A stretch of DNA of 64,000 nt from Nitrospira sp. CG24D (GCA_002869855.2 NEWQ02000015.1:173696-237695), one strand, 5' to 3'; shown: positions 1 through 9,415, numbered from the stretch's first letter. A program made the numbers and translations. Notes: generated from the sequence alone by a model not told the origin.

Positions 1-91
1 CTCACTGGGAAAGTGGTACCTCAAGGAGGCACATGGCCGTGGTTCCGGTCGGATGCTCGAAGAGTGGAGGGGGTGCTGCGTTTCACGAGGT

Positions 92-1087
92 TTACTGCGC
101 AGGCGACGGGGGGCCGGCGACGTCATGGTCCCAGAACGGAGGGAGCGGATAGCTGCGGTAGCCGTACCCGAATTCCTCGAATCGCCTGGTGATGCGTTTC
201 GTATTCTTCGAATCGGAGGGTTCGCGAGCCTCCATCAATCGCCGATAGGGAATGCGGGGATCTTGTTTGGGTAAGACCTTCCGATCCGTCGCACAATGCA
301 TCAGCCACCCGATGAGATAGTCGCGCATGAGTTCCCGATCCTGCCACGTTCCGTAGACGGCCTCGTCGAGATCGAGCGCCTGGTCGGCGGCAATTCCTGC
401 AATATCGAACGGCTGTTGGACTGGCTCGCCTCGTTGTGGTCGCGGCATCCCACCATTGTAACGGGCCCAATCCGGACCTCGGTAATTTGGGACCGATGTG
501 GCGAAGCAATCATCCACCGTCTTTTGTAACACAGTCGGTTGTGACTTGCCTCGTGGAGTAGCAGGCTTTCCCGGCAGACGTTTGATGCCCTTGCCTCCAC
601 CATTGTCCGGAGCGGGAGACGGCTGAGGCGTCGGTTGAGTCTGGATGTCATCGGGGGCTGTTCCGGCGCCGGTGGAGGCGAACTGGTCTGATTGAGGACC
701 GGCCTGCCGAATGGCTTGGTTCACGCAGTCCTTGAAGGCGCGCAGCTTCTCTCCCCGGAGGCGAATCTGTTCATTCGCCTGCTCGACCAGCTCGGTTTGT
801 CGCCGGCTGTTCCCCGGGCGTTTCGCTTCCTCATAGAGGGCCAACGCTTTATCTTGAAATGTCTTGGCCACGTCAAGGATCGAGAGACAGTGACCGGACT
901 TCTGTTTCACTTCCGCCGAATGGTTGTCGTACCAGCGGTGCGCGCCGCCGACGGCGAAATTGTCGTACTGCCCGGACGAGCTAAAAACGTCCGAGCCTTG
1001 CAGTTGCGCATAACCGGGCGACGAAACCAGTAAGGCCCCTGCAAGTGCGAGGTAGGCGAACCAGCCGGTGTGGGATCGAGCACTCAC
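92..1087 (-). CDS. secreted protein of unknown function, partner of upstream TPR protein
   Basis: I do not recognise a family. The 331-residue product begins with a hydrophobic signal peptide ending near SSPGYAQ, so export is likely. The middle (about residues 135-185) is a Pro/Gly/Lys-rich linker that separates an N-terminal helical region from a C-terminal region rich in Tyr, Arg and Trp. The start is a GTG four bases after the TAG stop of the large TPR gene, so the two are almost certainly co-transcribed and translationally coupled. A role beside the TPR protein in the periplasm is inference from this context only. Confidence 0.75.
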   Translation of the reverse strand: MSARSHTGWFAYLALAGALLVSSPGYAQLQGSDVFSSSGQYDNFAVGGAHRWYDNHSAEVKQKSGHCLSILDVAKTFQDKALALYEEAKRPGNSRRQTELVEQANEQIRLRGEKLRAFKDCVNQAIRQAGPQSDQFASTGAGTAPDDIQTQPTPQPSPAPDNGGGKGIKRLPGKPATPRGKSQPTVLQKTVDDCFATSVPNYRGPDWARYNGGMPRPQRGEPVQQPFDIAGIAADQALDLDEAVYGTWQDRELMRDYLIGWLMHCATDRKVLPKQDPRIPYRRLMEAREPSDSKNTKRITRRFEEFGYGYRSYPLPPFWDHDVAGPPSPAQ

Positions 1088-1091
1088 GATG

Positions 1092-4000
1092 CTATCGCTG
1101 CCGCTTGGTGAGGTACTTCGTGCTGTCCATTTCAGTGATCTCCATCACATCTGGCCCCGTGAATTCATACCACATCGTGCCGATCTGTCCCGAGGTCTCG
1201 TCGTAGAGCATCATTTGGCCACGGGAGGGTTCCGATCTGCCCCGAACCGGATCGCGTCCAATTTGGACGTCCATTCTGCCTTGTAAGATCGAGCCGTCGG
1301 TCGACAGGAGCTTATAGTTGGCGTCGGATTCGATCGTCAATGTTTTCTTCGGGAGAAACTGATTGTCGGGTTTCATGTCCCAGCTGCCGACGACTTCCGG
1401 GACAACCCGTGCCCGAGGCGCCATTTGCCGTACGGCCATCTGAGAACGCTGCTGATCCTGTCGCATCTGCTGATCGATATAGGGTCGCTTCTCCTCGCTC
1501 ATGCCGGAGTAGGGATCGCGCGGCTGACGCGAACTCAATCGCCCCATGGCCATGTTCAATTCGTTCAGATCTTTGCGCAGGTGATCCGGCAGATTGCGGC
1601 CGGCTTCGTACAGGACCTGTTGGGCTCCCTGGAGATCGCCCTTCGCCATCAATTCCTTCGCCAGGTAGAACTGCGCTTCAGATGCCGGGCCACCGGCGAT
1701 GTGGCTGAAATTGGTGTCACCTCGGGCATTACCGATCTGCGGCATGCCGGCCATTTTCAACGGGCCGTACGCGGCCGCGACTCTCAAGTGCTCAATCGAT
1801 TCGTCGTGTTTGCCCATGACCGAGAGCAGTTTGCCGGTCTGCAGATGCGCGTCAGCCACAAGGGTCGCTGCATTCTTGGGCGCCATCACGACGGCGCCCT
1901 TGTCCGGTTTCTGGTCGGGCCACATGGCGGTGAACATCTGGCGGGATTCGAAGCCGCGTTGCATCCGTTGCTCGTAGCCGAGCACGGCTTGATAGTGGGC
2001 CAGCGCGTCGGCCCGTTTGCCGGCCTGCTCCGCGAGCGCCGCCAGATGAAAACGCGCCTGGATCGCCAATCCAAAGTCCAGCGCGTCACGGCCCACCGGT
2101 TTGTCGCTCTTCATTGCCGGTTCGTCCAATTGTAATCGCGCCTCTTCCAATGCTAGAGCCGTTCGATAGGCCGCCGCCGCCTCGTCGATCTTGTCGTCTC
2201 CTTCGAGCACCACGCCGAGATAAGCGGGGATACGAGCGTCTTCAGGATCCGCTTGGCTCGCTCTCGCGAGATAGCTTTTGGCTCCTTGCCAGGCGGTTTT
2301 CTCCGTGCGATTCCATGCAAGCCGCAACAGCGGCGCGGCGGTCGTCTGGATCAGATTGGCGGCGATCAATCGCTGCTCCTCTGCCTTTTCCTGCTGTCCG
2401 GATTGCGCATAAAACTGTACCAGCCGGTCCTGGGCTTCCAACGATGTGGGGTCGAGCTTGACGGCTTGCTCAAGAGCGGCCTGTGCCTCAGCAGTTTTGC
2501 CTTCCCACAAGGCGAGGTCGGCGAGAATTAGAAATCCATCCACGGTGCCTTTCGTGACCTTCGCGGCTTTTTCTAACGCGGCTCTGGCCCGGTGCCGCAG
2601 TTCGGCCGCGAGTGCCTCCAACTGCGCGGCCCGTTGCAGATCGGCTTGCGAGGGCGGGTAGCAGGTCGTCGCCGTCACCCGATAGACGCCGTCGCTTCGC
2701 GTTTCATCGTGCGATGAACTTGAACATCGCTCTTGGCGCAGGCCCGCCGCCTCCGCGGACATCTGGTTCGCGCGCATTGCGCGAAACTTCGCATAGAGCC
2801 GCAGGGCATCGGGGTTATTGCCGGAGAGTTCCAGTGCCTGATCCGCCAATTTGTCGGCCTGCTTGTATTGCTTCAGTCCGGTCAACGCCACGGCTTTTTG
2901 CATGATGGCGCCGACGTGTTTGGCGTCCAGACCAAGCGCTTGGTCGGCAAGCTGAATGGCTCGCTGCAATTCCTTCTCGCGGGATTCCTGGAAACGGTAG
3001 GGTTGAAGCTCCCTGCGCGGCTCGACTTTTTCACCGCGATTCTCTGCTCCTTCGACGATGTAGGTCGCCAGGTCGACCAGCTTGTCAGGATTCTTGGGAT
3101 TGTCCCGGACCGCATCTTCAAGGACGCGCAGGCGGTCCTGATAGATTTCGTCGTACCGCAGCCGCTGCGCTCCCGCCACCCGGTGCAGCTTTGAAGCGAT
3201 GCCGGTCAATTGATTCATCGGCTTTCCGGATTGCGCCGCTTCCCGCAACTCGGTCAGCAGTTTCTGGGCCGAGCCCGTCGCTTTGAACTTGGCGAACTCA
3301 TCCTCAACGGCCGAGCGGGCTGACCTTGTCGCAAACCAGCCTGCTTTCTTATAGACCGCTAGGTCCGCGCTCATGCGTGGTTCGTCGCCCAGCCGCGCTG
3401 CGGCCGTCGCCCGTCCCAGGTAGGCATCAGAGAAGTCGGTTTTGAGCGTCGTGGCGATGGTAAAGGCTTTGCGGGCGCTGGCCGGTCGTCCCGCGTCGAG
3501 CCAGGCCTTCCCTGCCTGGTATTGCGCATCAGGATCGCCCGGATTTGCGGCAAGTGCGCGTTCCACGTGGGCCAGGGTTCCGCCGCCGGAAACATTACCG
3601 CCGGAGGTCTGTTTGGCTCGCGCGACGTTCAGCGAGGCCAACTCCGGCCGTCGATAATTCCGTTCGGCAAACATCTGCCCGGCTTTCAGCATCGCCTGTC
3701 GCATCTGGGGGCTTTTCGTGCCGGTGGGATTGCCCGAGCCGCCGAAATCGGCCGGCAAGCGATGCTTCTGATATTCCATCGCGAGTTGATAGACGATGAA
3801 GGAACCGTATTCGGAGGAATAGTCGTTTCCTCCCTGGGCGACATGTCCGGGAATGCTCACGACCGCCGGACGGTCCGACGGAAGTCCTCTCGGCCCGCCT
3901 CCCAGCGCATGGTCGGGGACAAGGATATTTCCGCTCATCGCTTCGGTCGCCCACACCCACAGCTGCGCTTCGCGGCCGCGAGTTCCTAGTCGTTGCGTCC

Positions 4001-4268
4001 GTTCCAGGTCCTTCTGTGCGCGCGGAAAATCTTCTGCGAGCGTTTTCGCCACTCCGCGGGCCAGCACGATGTCGGGATCGTCACCCGATTGCTCTAGTGC
4101 GCGAGAAAATGCCGAGGCGGCATCCGACCAGCGGCCCTCATTCAGGGCATCCAGGCCTTCCATATAAGGAGGTGCGGCCTTCGGCGGGAGGGCGAGTGAA
4201 AGAGCGGGCCAGAGGAGGCATGCAGTCGCCAAAAAACCTGCGAGGGGAGCGCGTCCATACGAGGCCAT
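1092..4268 (-). CDS. large exported TPR-repeat protein
   Basis: This 1058-residue protein has a signal peptide (ending near LSLALPPKAA) followed by tetratricopeptide-like helical repeats over most of its length; the repeats near residues 20-90, 240-330, 440-510 and 570-850 are readable from their A/L/Y/D periodicity. The last 100 or so residues look like a small beta-rich domain (GSWDMKPDN onward). TPR proteins serve as protein-interaction scaffolds; the partner here is unknown. I chose the ATG at 4268 because it follows a strong AAGGAGG; the longer in-frame reading to 4352 has none. The gene immediately downstream starts four bases after its stop, which makes a two-gene operon. Confidence 0.85.
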   Translation of the reverse strand: MASYGRAPLAGFLATACLLWPALSLALPPKAAPPYMEGLDALNEGRWSDAASAFSRALEQSGDDPDIVLARGVAKTLAEDFPRAQKDLERTQRLGTRGREAQLWVWATEAMSGNILVPDHALGGGPRGLPSDRPAVVSIPGHVAQGGNDYSSEYGSFIVYQLAMEYQKHRLPADFGGSGNPTGTKSPQMRQAMLKAGQMFAERNYRRPELASLNVARAKQTSGGNVSGGGTLAHVERALAANPGDPDAQYQAGKAWLDAGRPASARKAFTIATTLKTDFSDAYLGRATAAARLGDEPRMSADLAVYKKAGWFATRSARSAVEDEFAKFKATGSAQKLLTELREAAQSGKPMNQLTGIASKLHRVAGAQRLRYDEIYQDRLRVLEDAVRDNPKNPDKLVDLATYIVEGAENRGEKVEPRRELQPYRFQESREKELQRAIQLADQALGLDAKHVGAIMQKAVALTGLKQYKQADKLADQALELSGNNPDALRLYAKFRAMRANQMSAEAAGLRQERCSSSSHDETRSDGVYRVTATTCYPPSQADLQRAAQLEALAAELRHRARAALEKAAKVTKGTVDGFLILADLALWEGKTAEAQAALEQAVKLDPTSLEAQDRLVQFYAQSGQQEKAEEQRLIAANLIQTTAAPLLRLAWNRTEKTAWQGAKSYLARASQADPEDARIPAYLGVVLEGDDKIDEAAAAYRTALALEEARLQLDEPAMKSDKPVGRDALDFGLAIQARFHLAALAEQAGKRADALAHYQAVLGYEQRMQRGFESRQMFTAMWPDQKPDKGAVVMAPKNAATLVADAHLQTGKLLSVMGKHDESIEHLRVAAAYGPLKMAGMPQIGNARGDTNFSHIAGGPASEAQFYLAKELMAKGDLQGAQQVLYEAGRNLPDHLRKDLNELNMAMGRLSSRQPRDPYSGMSEEKRPYIDQQMRQDQQRSQMAVRQMAPRARVVPEVVGSWDMKPDNQFLPKKTLTIESDANYKLLSTDGSILQGRMDVQIGRDPVRGRSEPSRGQMMLYDETSGQIGTMWYEFTGPDVMEITEMDSTKYLTKRQR

Positions 4269-4375
4269 ACGAACCTCCTTCTTACCCAGGGGAGTGATCC
4301 GATGGTTCACCGCTCGCAAGGTGCAAAGCTTACAAGTTGTGTTCGGTCTCAATCAAGAGGGGCCAATGGGCGGGC

Positions 4376-4404
4376 TTGTGTGAATGCAATTTCGTTTGTA
4401 TGAT
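4376..4404 (+). promoter_or_regulatory. candidate sigma70 promoter for the gene at 4411
   Basis: TTGTGT at 4376-4381 and TATGAT at 4399-4404 are separated by 17 bases. The ATG at 4411 lies six bases after the -10 box, which would place the transcription start on the initiation codon. No Shine-Dalgarno sequence is present, consistent with a leaderless transcript. Confidence 0.45.
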
Positions 4405-4410
4405 CTCAAT

Positions 4411-4830
4411 ATGAATCGCCATCTCTGCATCGTGTCGTTGTGGTTCACGCTGCTGGCTGTTCCTGTGGGGACCCATGCAGCGGAGGACAGCCAAGTAGCC
4501 GACTCTCCTGCGTTGCAGTCGCTGAATGAGCAGTTTTCCCGAGGCGGCATTGGGTCTGAGGTGCCGTTCGACGCGCCGGCCTCGCTACCGCTGTCCTCTC
4601 CGTCATCGTCGATGTTTCGGGATATTCCTTCGATCAGCGGTCGCTATTCAGTGGGCGGACGCACCATCATGCCGTATCTCGGGGCGGGATTCGGCGGCGG
4701 GTATACCTCGGAGTTGAATCGTTCGTTGACCGGTCCTCCTCCCGTGCAATCTGACGTCGGGCTACGCAGTCCGTTAGGACAGGGGCTCTCGCCGAATGAG
4801 TTTCAGATGGGCCTTCGCATTCCCTTCTAA
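4411..4830 (+). CDS. small exported protein, possibly outer-membrane associated
   Basis: The 139-residue product has a signal peptide cleaved near THAAED, a Ser/Pro-rich middle and a Gly/Tyr-rich C-terminal half (YLGAGFGGGY) ending in the aromatic residue Phe, a pattern seen in short outer-membrane strands. No family is recognised. The ATG at 4411 is preferred over the in-frame ATG at 4384 because it begins the signal peptide and sits six bases after a TATGAT box. It is divergent from the TPR operon. Confidence 0.65.
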   Translation: MNRHLCIVSLWFTLLAVPVGTHAAEDSQVADSPALQSLNEQFSRGGIGSEVPFDAPASLPLSSPSSSMFRDIPSISGRYSVGGRTIMPYLGAGFGGGYTSELNRSLTGPPPVQSDVGLRSPLGQGLSPNEFQMGLRIPF

Positions 4831-5048
4831 CAGACGGTGCTCCCCGTTGTGCTCGTTCTCTCAAAATCCGGCTCCTTCTCCCTCCATAGAGCTTGCGGGG
4901 CTGATGGGATATCGTTCGACACACCATATAGAGATCTCCTAAGATTGAGTGTACGGATGCTGTGCTATGTGATCGGTCGGTCCGGCGGTTTCTTGCGGTC
5001 AACGCGGGGATCGATCGTCAGCCGGACCAGAGCTAAGGAGGAGCGACG

Positions 5049-5408
5049 ATGACATCAGGAGGGCGGATCGGGATCTCACTGGCGGTCTGTGTGAGTGGGC
5101 TGCTCTATGGCGGGATTGTCCAGGGAGAATCTGAGTCCAAAGTTCTCCCCGGCGATCCGGCGCGCGGCAAAACACTGTTTGTCAGAAATTGTGCCGGTTG
5201 CCACGGGGCTGCGGGCGGGGGAGACGGCTATCGGCTCCTGGGGCCGGATCCGGCGAATCTCACGTCACCGTCGACCAGCAGGAAGTCCGATGCCGAGCTG
5301 CTGAAGACGATTCACAACGGCAAACCGAACATGCCCGCCTGGAAGGAAAATCTTTCGGAGAGTCAGAGCCGGGATGTGCTGGCCTACGTACGCACCCTCG
5401 GGAAGTGA
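5049..5408 (+). CDS. class I c-type cytochrome, exported
   Basis: The 119-residue protein has an N-terminal hydrophobic export signal and one heme-binding CxxCH motif (CAGCH, residues 48-52). A Met in the NMPAW segment near residue 96 is a likely sixth heme ligand, as in class I monoheme cytochromes. It probably shuttles electrons in the periplasm. A clear AAGGAGG precedes the ATG. The gene faces a di-heme peroxidase across a shared hairpin; electron donation to that peroxidase is plausible for these families but is inferred from proximity. Confidence 0.88.
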   Translation: MTSGGRIGISLAVCVSGLLYGGIVQGESESKVLPGDPARGKTLFVRNCAGCHGAAGGGDGYRLLGPDPANLTSPSTSRKSDAELLKTIHNGKPNMPAWKENLSESQSRDVLAYVRTLGK

Positions 5409-5432
5409 CGCGCGGCTCTCGCCGCGCGTCAC
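5405..5432. terminator. 12-bp GC-rich hairpin between convergent genes
   Basis: GTGACGCGCGGC pairs perfectly with GCCGCGCGTCAC around a TCTC loop. The left arm includes the cytochrome stop codon. There is no T-run on either side, so it may act as a bidirectional or Rho-assisted 3' end or as an mRNA-stabilising structure. Confidence 0.55.
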
Positions 5433-5454
5433 ACCGGAGTAGGGCAGGCCCAGG

Positions 5455-6531
5455 CTACTTCGGCAGCTTGGGCATTTGGAACTTGATGGGTTCTCCCGTG
5501 AGCGCTTTGAGAAAGGCCACGAGGTCAGTCTTTTCCTCTAGTGTCAGGTTGAGCGGTTTCACAAGGGCGCTCAGGTTCTGGTTGGCCCCGCCGCCCTCGT
5601 TCAGAAAATCCACGACTTCTTCGAGCGTCTTGAAGGCGCCGTCGTGCATGTACGGCGCTGTTTCTATAATGCTGCGCAACGTCGGGGTTTTGAAGGCGCC
5701 TTTGTCCTTCTCTGCCCGTGTCACGTTGTACCGTCCCGGATCCTCTTTCGCCGGCCCCACTTGCGGCACGCCCAAGTTGTGGAACTGGTTGTCCGTGAAG
5801 TTCGACCCGCTATGGCAGAGGATGCAGCGCGCTTTGCCCTTGAACAAAGCCATCCCCCTGACCGCAGCCTCATCCATGGCCTTCTGGTCCCCCAGGATGT
5901 ATTTGTCGAAGGCGGAGTTCGTCGAAATGACCGTCCGCTCATAGGCCGCGATGGCGTTGGCCAGATCCTGAAGGTTCACGTCCGATCCAAAGACCGTCCG
6001 GAACTGCTGTTGATACCCTTTGACCTTGCCGAGTTTGCGCACGACGTTCTCGAGTGTTTCGCCCATCTCGATCGGGTTATGTATCGGCCCCATGGCCTGC
6101 TCTTCAAGTGAGCGGGCTCGTCCATCCCAGAACTGGAGGTGATTGAAGGCGGTATTGTAGACCGTCGGCGACTGGCGTCCGCCCACACCGCCGCCGATCC
6201 CGATGGAGGTCTGCCGCGGGTCGGCGAATCCGGTTCCGGGATTGTGGCAGAAGGCACAGGAGATCGCGCCGTTCTGGGAGAGACGGCCATCGAAGTAGAG
6301 CTGCTTGCCCAATTCAATCTTGGCTGCGTAATTCAGATTCGTGGACGGCGTCGGGGTCGAGGTCGGCAGCGGTCCGATGTCCGGCACGGTGATGCCGTCG
6401 ATGGTGACGGTTCCGTGCGGTGCATGGCCTGATGGAGAGGCATGAGCCGATTGGGCAAACAGCGAGAGCGCCGTCGCACTGATCAACCCGAGTACTCCGA
6501 TGAATCCTGCTGACTTCAGTCTGATCCGCAT
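5455..6531 (-). CDS. di-heme cytochrome c peroxidase / MauG family protein
   Basis: This periplasmic protein of 358 residues carries a signal peptide (cleaved near SAHA) and two CxxCH heme motifs, CAFCH at 92-96 and CILCH at 236-240, the layout of bacterial cytochrome c peroxidases and MauG-like enzymes. Peroxidases reduce hydrogen peroxide with electrons from a small c-type cytochrome; MauG members instead oxidise protein side chains. The sequence alone does not separate the two. The ATG at 6531 follows AGGAGG, which rules out the longer reading to 6618. The convergent monoheme cytochrome is a candidate electron partner. Confidence 0.9.
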   Translation of the reverse strand: MRIRLKSAGFIGVLGLISATALSLFAQSAHASPSGHAPHGTVTIDGITVPDIGPLPTSTPTPSTNLNYAAKIELGKQLYFDGRLSQNGAISCAFCHNPGTGFADPRQTSIGIGGGVGGRQSPTVYNTAFNHLQFWDGRARSLEEQAMGPIHNPIEMGETLENVVRKLGKVKGYQQQFRTVFGSDVNLQDLANAIAAYERTVISTNSAFDKYILGDQKAMDEAAVRGMALFKGKARCILCHSGSNFTDNQFHNLGVPQVGPAKEDPGRYNVTRAEKDKGAFKTPTLRSIIETAPYMHDGAFKTLEEVVDFLNEGGGANQNLSALVKPLNLTLEEKTDLVAFLKALTGEPIKFQMPKLPK

Positions 6532-6627
6532 CGTGGTTTCCCTCCTGGATAAAGCCGATTGCGCACAGAATAGCATAGGCACACGATATTCGGGAGTCGC
6601 GCGGAGGAAGAGCCGCATACTCAGTGC

Positions 6628-7245
6628 CTAGCCCGCATGCTTGGCCGCAAAGGCGCGTGGATCGATCGTTTGTCCTGTCATGGCGCCTTCGACGCCGGCG
6701 AGGTAGGCTTGGGCGACGGTGGCTGCGGGCAGGCCGATCGATGGGTCCATCTTCCTCGCGATCAAGGTCTCGGTCACCCAGGGCGGGCTGACGATGTTGA
6801 TGCGTATCCCGCGCGGAAGTTCCAGCGCCGCGGCGCGAGCGAATCCTTCGAGCCCCGCATTGACCATGCTGATCGACGCACTGCCCTTCATGGGTTCCCG
6901 GCTCAGGACGCCGCTGGTGAGGGTGAAGGAGCCGTTGTCGTGGACATACTGCCGGCCGATGCGGACCAGGTTAACCTGCCCCATGAGTTTGTTGGACAGC
7001 CCGATCTGAAAGTCCGCATCCTTCAATTCGTCCAGGCTTCCGAACGCGGCCCGGCCCGCGGCGCACACGAGGGCATCGAAGGCCTCGACCGTGCGAAACA
7101 GTTGGATGATGGACTCTATCGATGCGAGGTCCACGCGAATCGCGCCACTCGTATGCCCGACACTGACCACGTCATGGTGCGCGGACAATGCCGCGACGAC
7201 TGCGGACCCGATCGTTCCTGTGGCCCCGACGACGACAACGCGCAT
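6628..7245 (-). CDS. short-chain dehydrogenase/reductase
   Basis: The 205-residue protein starts with the Rossmann nucleotide-binding motif GATGTIGS (residues 7-14) and follows the short SDR pattern, including a CAAGRAAFG segment after strand 4. The usual YxxxK catalytic pair is not obvious: the matching region reads SISMVNAGLEGF. This resembles SDRs that have lost or changed the catalytic Tyr/Lys. The substrate is unknown. The ATG at 7245 has a GAGGAG ribosome site; the longer frame to 7317 does not. It is followed by the peroxidase only after a gap, and co-transcription is uncertain. Confidence 0.78.
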   Translation of the reverse strand: MRVVVVGATGTIGSAVVAALSAHHDVVSVGHTSGAIRVDLASIESIIQLFRTVEAFDALVCAAGRAAFGSLDELKDADFQIGLSNKLMGQVNLVRIGRQYVHDNGSFTLTSGVLSREPMKGSASISMVNAGLEGFARAAALELPRGIRINIVSPPWVTETLIARKMDPSIGLPAATVAQAYLAGVEGAMTGQTIDPRAFAAKHAG

Positions 7246-7441
7246 GTGTCTTTCTCCTCGATAGCAGCCGATCAGTCCATGTTCTCGATGAATCCGTAAA
7301 GAGATTAACGTCGGCATTGTCCGGACGCAAGAGGGCCTATGATCCGTCAGGGAGCAGCTGACGCGATGGACGCCGGGTTATCAGTCCCTTTATTCTGAGG
7401 GGGCTATCGTGTGATCCCCGCGAGCCGTGCAAGAATAGGGG

Positions 7442-8404
7442 ATGCGAGAAACTGCCATGATGCGTCTACCGTCCAACCGTCTCGGGGCACTCGTGGTGCT
7501 GGCCACGGTTGTCTTTGTTCTGGCCGGCTGCAGTCAGTTCGAGCCGCGCGACAAGCGGTTTTACTACCGTGCGTTGTGGAACTTTGCGTTGCGCGAAGAT
7601 CTGGCCGAGCTTGACAGCGAGTTCAACGGAGTCGATTTCGGCCATTCCAACCTCTATGAGAATTTATTGCTGACCGGCGGGAAGGATGTGCCGGCCATCG
7701 AAGACCGGGCGAGAAAAGAAACGCTCGCGTTCATCGCGACCAGGCCCCGGCTCAATCCCAACGAGGAGGCTATCGCGCCCACCTACATGAAGCTGGCCTG
7801 GCGCGCGCAGAACACCTTCGACGAAGCGCATGCCCTGCATCGTGCGACCTATGACATCGTCGTCTCCGATGAGCCGGACAAAGATCGCGCGCTGCGGAAC
7901 GTGCTGGCCTATTATCGGGAGAGTGTCTACGCCATCACGGCGAAGCGGCTGGACCATCATCGGCTGGATCAATTGCCCTATTCCAAGACGTTCCGTCAAC
8001 GGTTTCCGCTCTTCAACGCCACCATCTGGTCGTACCATTATCTGCAAGTCGCCGTGTACGATCCCTTGCAGGCCGCGCGCGATTTAGCGGCGAAGACGCA
8101 AGCGGTCCGGCCCATTCTCGCGACCTATCGCCGCTATCTCGAGCAGCCGCCGGTGGAGTGGACCTTCATGCCGCTGACGGCGGAACTGAGTCCGTCGTTC
8201 GCCGCGCGCTATCCGGAGATCGCCAATATCTTCGACAATCTCCATATGTTGCACGACAACATCAGCGACATTCTCGCGAGTGAGTTGTTGCCGACCTGGG
8301 ACGCGAAGCGGACGGAGATCTATCGTCTGGTGAATACCTATTATCTGGCGAGTGCCGATGCGACGAATCCAATGATCGTGCAAGACCGGGAGCGTCACCA
8401 TTGA
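7442..8404 (+). CDS. lipoprotein of unknown function
   Basis: The 320-residue product has a lipoprotein signal with lipobox LAGC (Cys near residue 29), so it should be anchored to a membrane by an N-acyl diglyceride Cys. The rest is largely helical, with many Tyr and Arg residues and no family I recognise. Its stop overlaps the TTG start of the following barrel protein by four bases, which indicates translational coupling. The start is uncertain among the ATGs at 7442, 7457 and 7460. Confidence 0.72.
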   Translation: MRETAMMRLPSNRLGALVVLATVVFVLAGCSQFEPRDKRFYYRALWNFALREDLAELDSEFNGVDFGHSNLYENLLLTGGKDVPAIEDRARKETLAFIATRPRLNPNEEAIAPTYMKLAWRAQNTFDEAHALHRATYDIVVSDEPDKDRALRNVLAYYRESVYAITAKRLDHHRLDQLPYSKTFRQRFPLFNATIWSYHYLQVAVYDPLQAARDLAAKTQAVRPILATYRRYLEQPPVEWTFMPLTAELSPSFAARYPEIANIFDNLHMLHDNISDILASELLPTWDAKRTEIYRLVNTYYLASADATNPMIVQDRERHH

Positions 8405-9186
8405 GGCGCCCGGCGTTGTTTACGTTCAGTATTATGGTCGGACTCCTGCTGGGGCTGTGGCCTCTGCGGAGCCTGGCGCTGGATCACGACAATCTAGACC
8501 CGAACCGGCCGATCGGGATGGAAGATGCCTATGCGATCCCGAAAGGCGAAATCGGGATGGAAGGCGGCGTGCGCTTCAACGACCGGCGGGAAGGCCGCAC
8601 CCGCGTGACGTTCCAGCCGCAGATCATCTATGGCGCGTTCGACAATACGCAGATCGAAATTCAAGGCGATCTGATGTCCGACCCCAATACCCTCGTCGGC
8701 GCGGCAAAGTCCGGCGACCTGCATCTGGGCCTGCTCTACAATTTCAATACGGAAACGATCAGTCTGCCGGCCTTTGCGGCGCGTGTCGAAGTAGATTTGC
8801 CCACCGGTGTGAACTCGAAAGGTGTGGATACGCAGATGACCGGGATTCTCACCCGTTCGTTCGGCCGGCTGCGTGCGCACCTCAACGGGGGCTATACGAT
8901 TCTCGGCTCGCCGCAGGGACGGGAACGGCCCGGTACCTATCGGGCCGTCGCAGCCGTGAGCTATCCCTTAGGCTATCCGACGAGCTTCAGTGACACGTTG
9001 ATTGCCAGCCTCTACACGCGCGAATCGGATCTCCGCGGGCAGCGTAATCACACCGGCATTGAACTCGGTCTGCGCCATCAACTCACCTCCCGCATGGTGC
9101 TGGACGGCGGTCTCGGTACTGAGTTCTCCGGGCCGGCGGATCGTGCGGCGTTGTTGGGCACGATCGGGCTGTCGGTCGGATTCTGA
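8401..9186 (+). CDS. probable outer-membrane beta-barrel protein
   Basis: The 261-residue protein has a signal peptide ending near RSLALD. Alternating hydrophobic and polar stretches follow (VTFQPQIIYGAF, LHLGLLYNF, AAVSYPLGY), ending in Phe (GLSVGF), the classic C-terminal signature recognised by the BAM machinery. A barrel of about 10-12 strands is likely. It resembles the loose group of putative transporters of the phenol meta-pathway type, but I cannot assign a substrate. The TTG start overlaps the preceding lipoprotein stop, so the pair probably forms an envelope unit. Confidence 0.72.
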   Translation: MRRPALFTFSIMVGLLLGLWPLRSLALDHDNLDPNRPIGMEDAYAIPKGEIGMEGGVRFNDRREGRTRVTFQPQIIYGAFDNTQIEIQGDLMSDPNTLVGAAKSGDLHLGLLYNFNTETISLPAFAARVEVDLPTGVNSKGVDTQMTGILTRSFGRLRAHLNGGYTILGSPQGRERPGTYRAVAAVSYPLGYPTSFSDTLIASLYTRESDLRGQRNHTGIELGLRHQLTSRMVLDGGLGTEFSGPADRAALLGTIGLSVGF

Positions 9187-9256
9187 CCAGATTCTCCTCG
9201 AACTTGCCGCCAGAGACAGTGTCCACTCCTGTGTCGGCCTGCTAGAATGCCCCGCC

Positions 9257-9307
9257 ATGACCGACAAAGCCGCAACCACTCATCATAGTCGGTGGAAGGG
9301 GGCGTAG
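9257..9307 (+). CDS. possible 16-codon micro-ORF upstream of purH
   Basis: The reading frame MTDKAATTHHSRWKGA starts nine bases after a TAGAAT -10-like box (9243-9248) and has no ribosome site. It may be a leaderless small peptide, the remnant of a lost gene, or chance. Nothing links it to purine control. Confidence 0.2.
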   Translation: MTDKAATTHHSRWKGA

Positions 9308-9386
9308 TCTACCCTACGGATGTAGAGTCTTCGTAACCCTTGGGGTGGTGACGGCTCTTGGTCTCGACCTCTGCTCCGGCTGATTC

Positions 9387-9415
9387 TTGAACTTCTTCGA
9401 CCCATTTGCTATCCT
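9387..9415 (+). promoter_or_regulatory. candidate sigma70 promoter of purH
   Basis: TTGAAC at 9387-9392 and TATCCT at 9410-9415 are 17 bases apart. A start near 9422 would give a leader of about 54 bases ending in the GAAGGAG site ahead of the purH ATG. Confidence 0.4.

Noticed and set aside
33-152. 39-codon plus frame after AAGGAGG
   Set aside because: The ribosome site is good, but the peptide has no family resemblance and overlaps the end of the secreted-protein gene. Probably chance.
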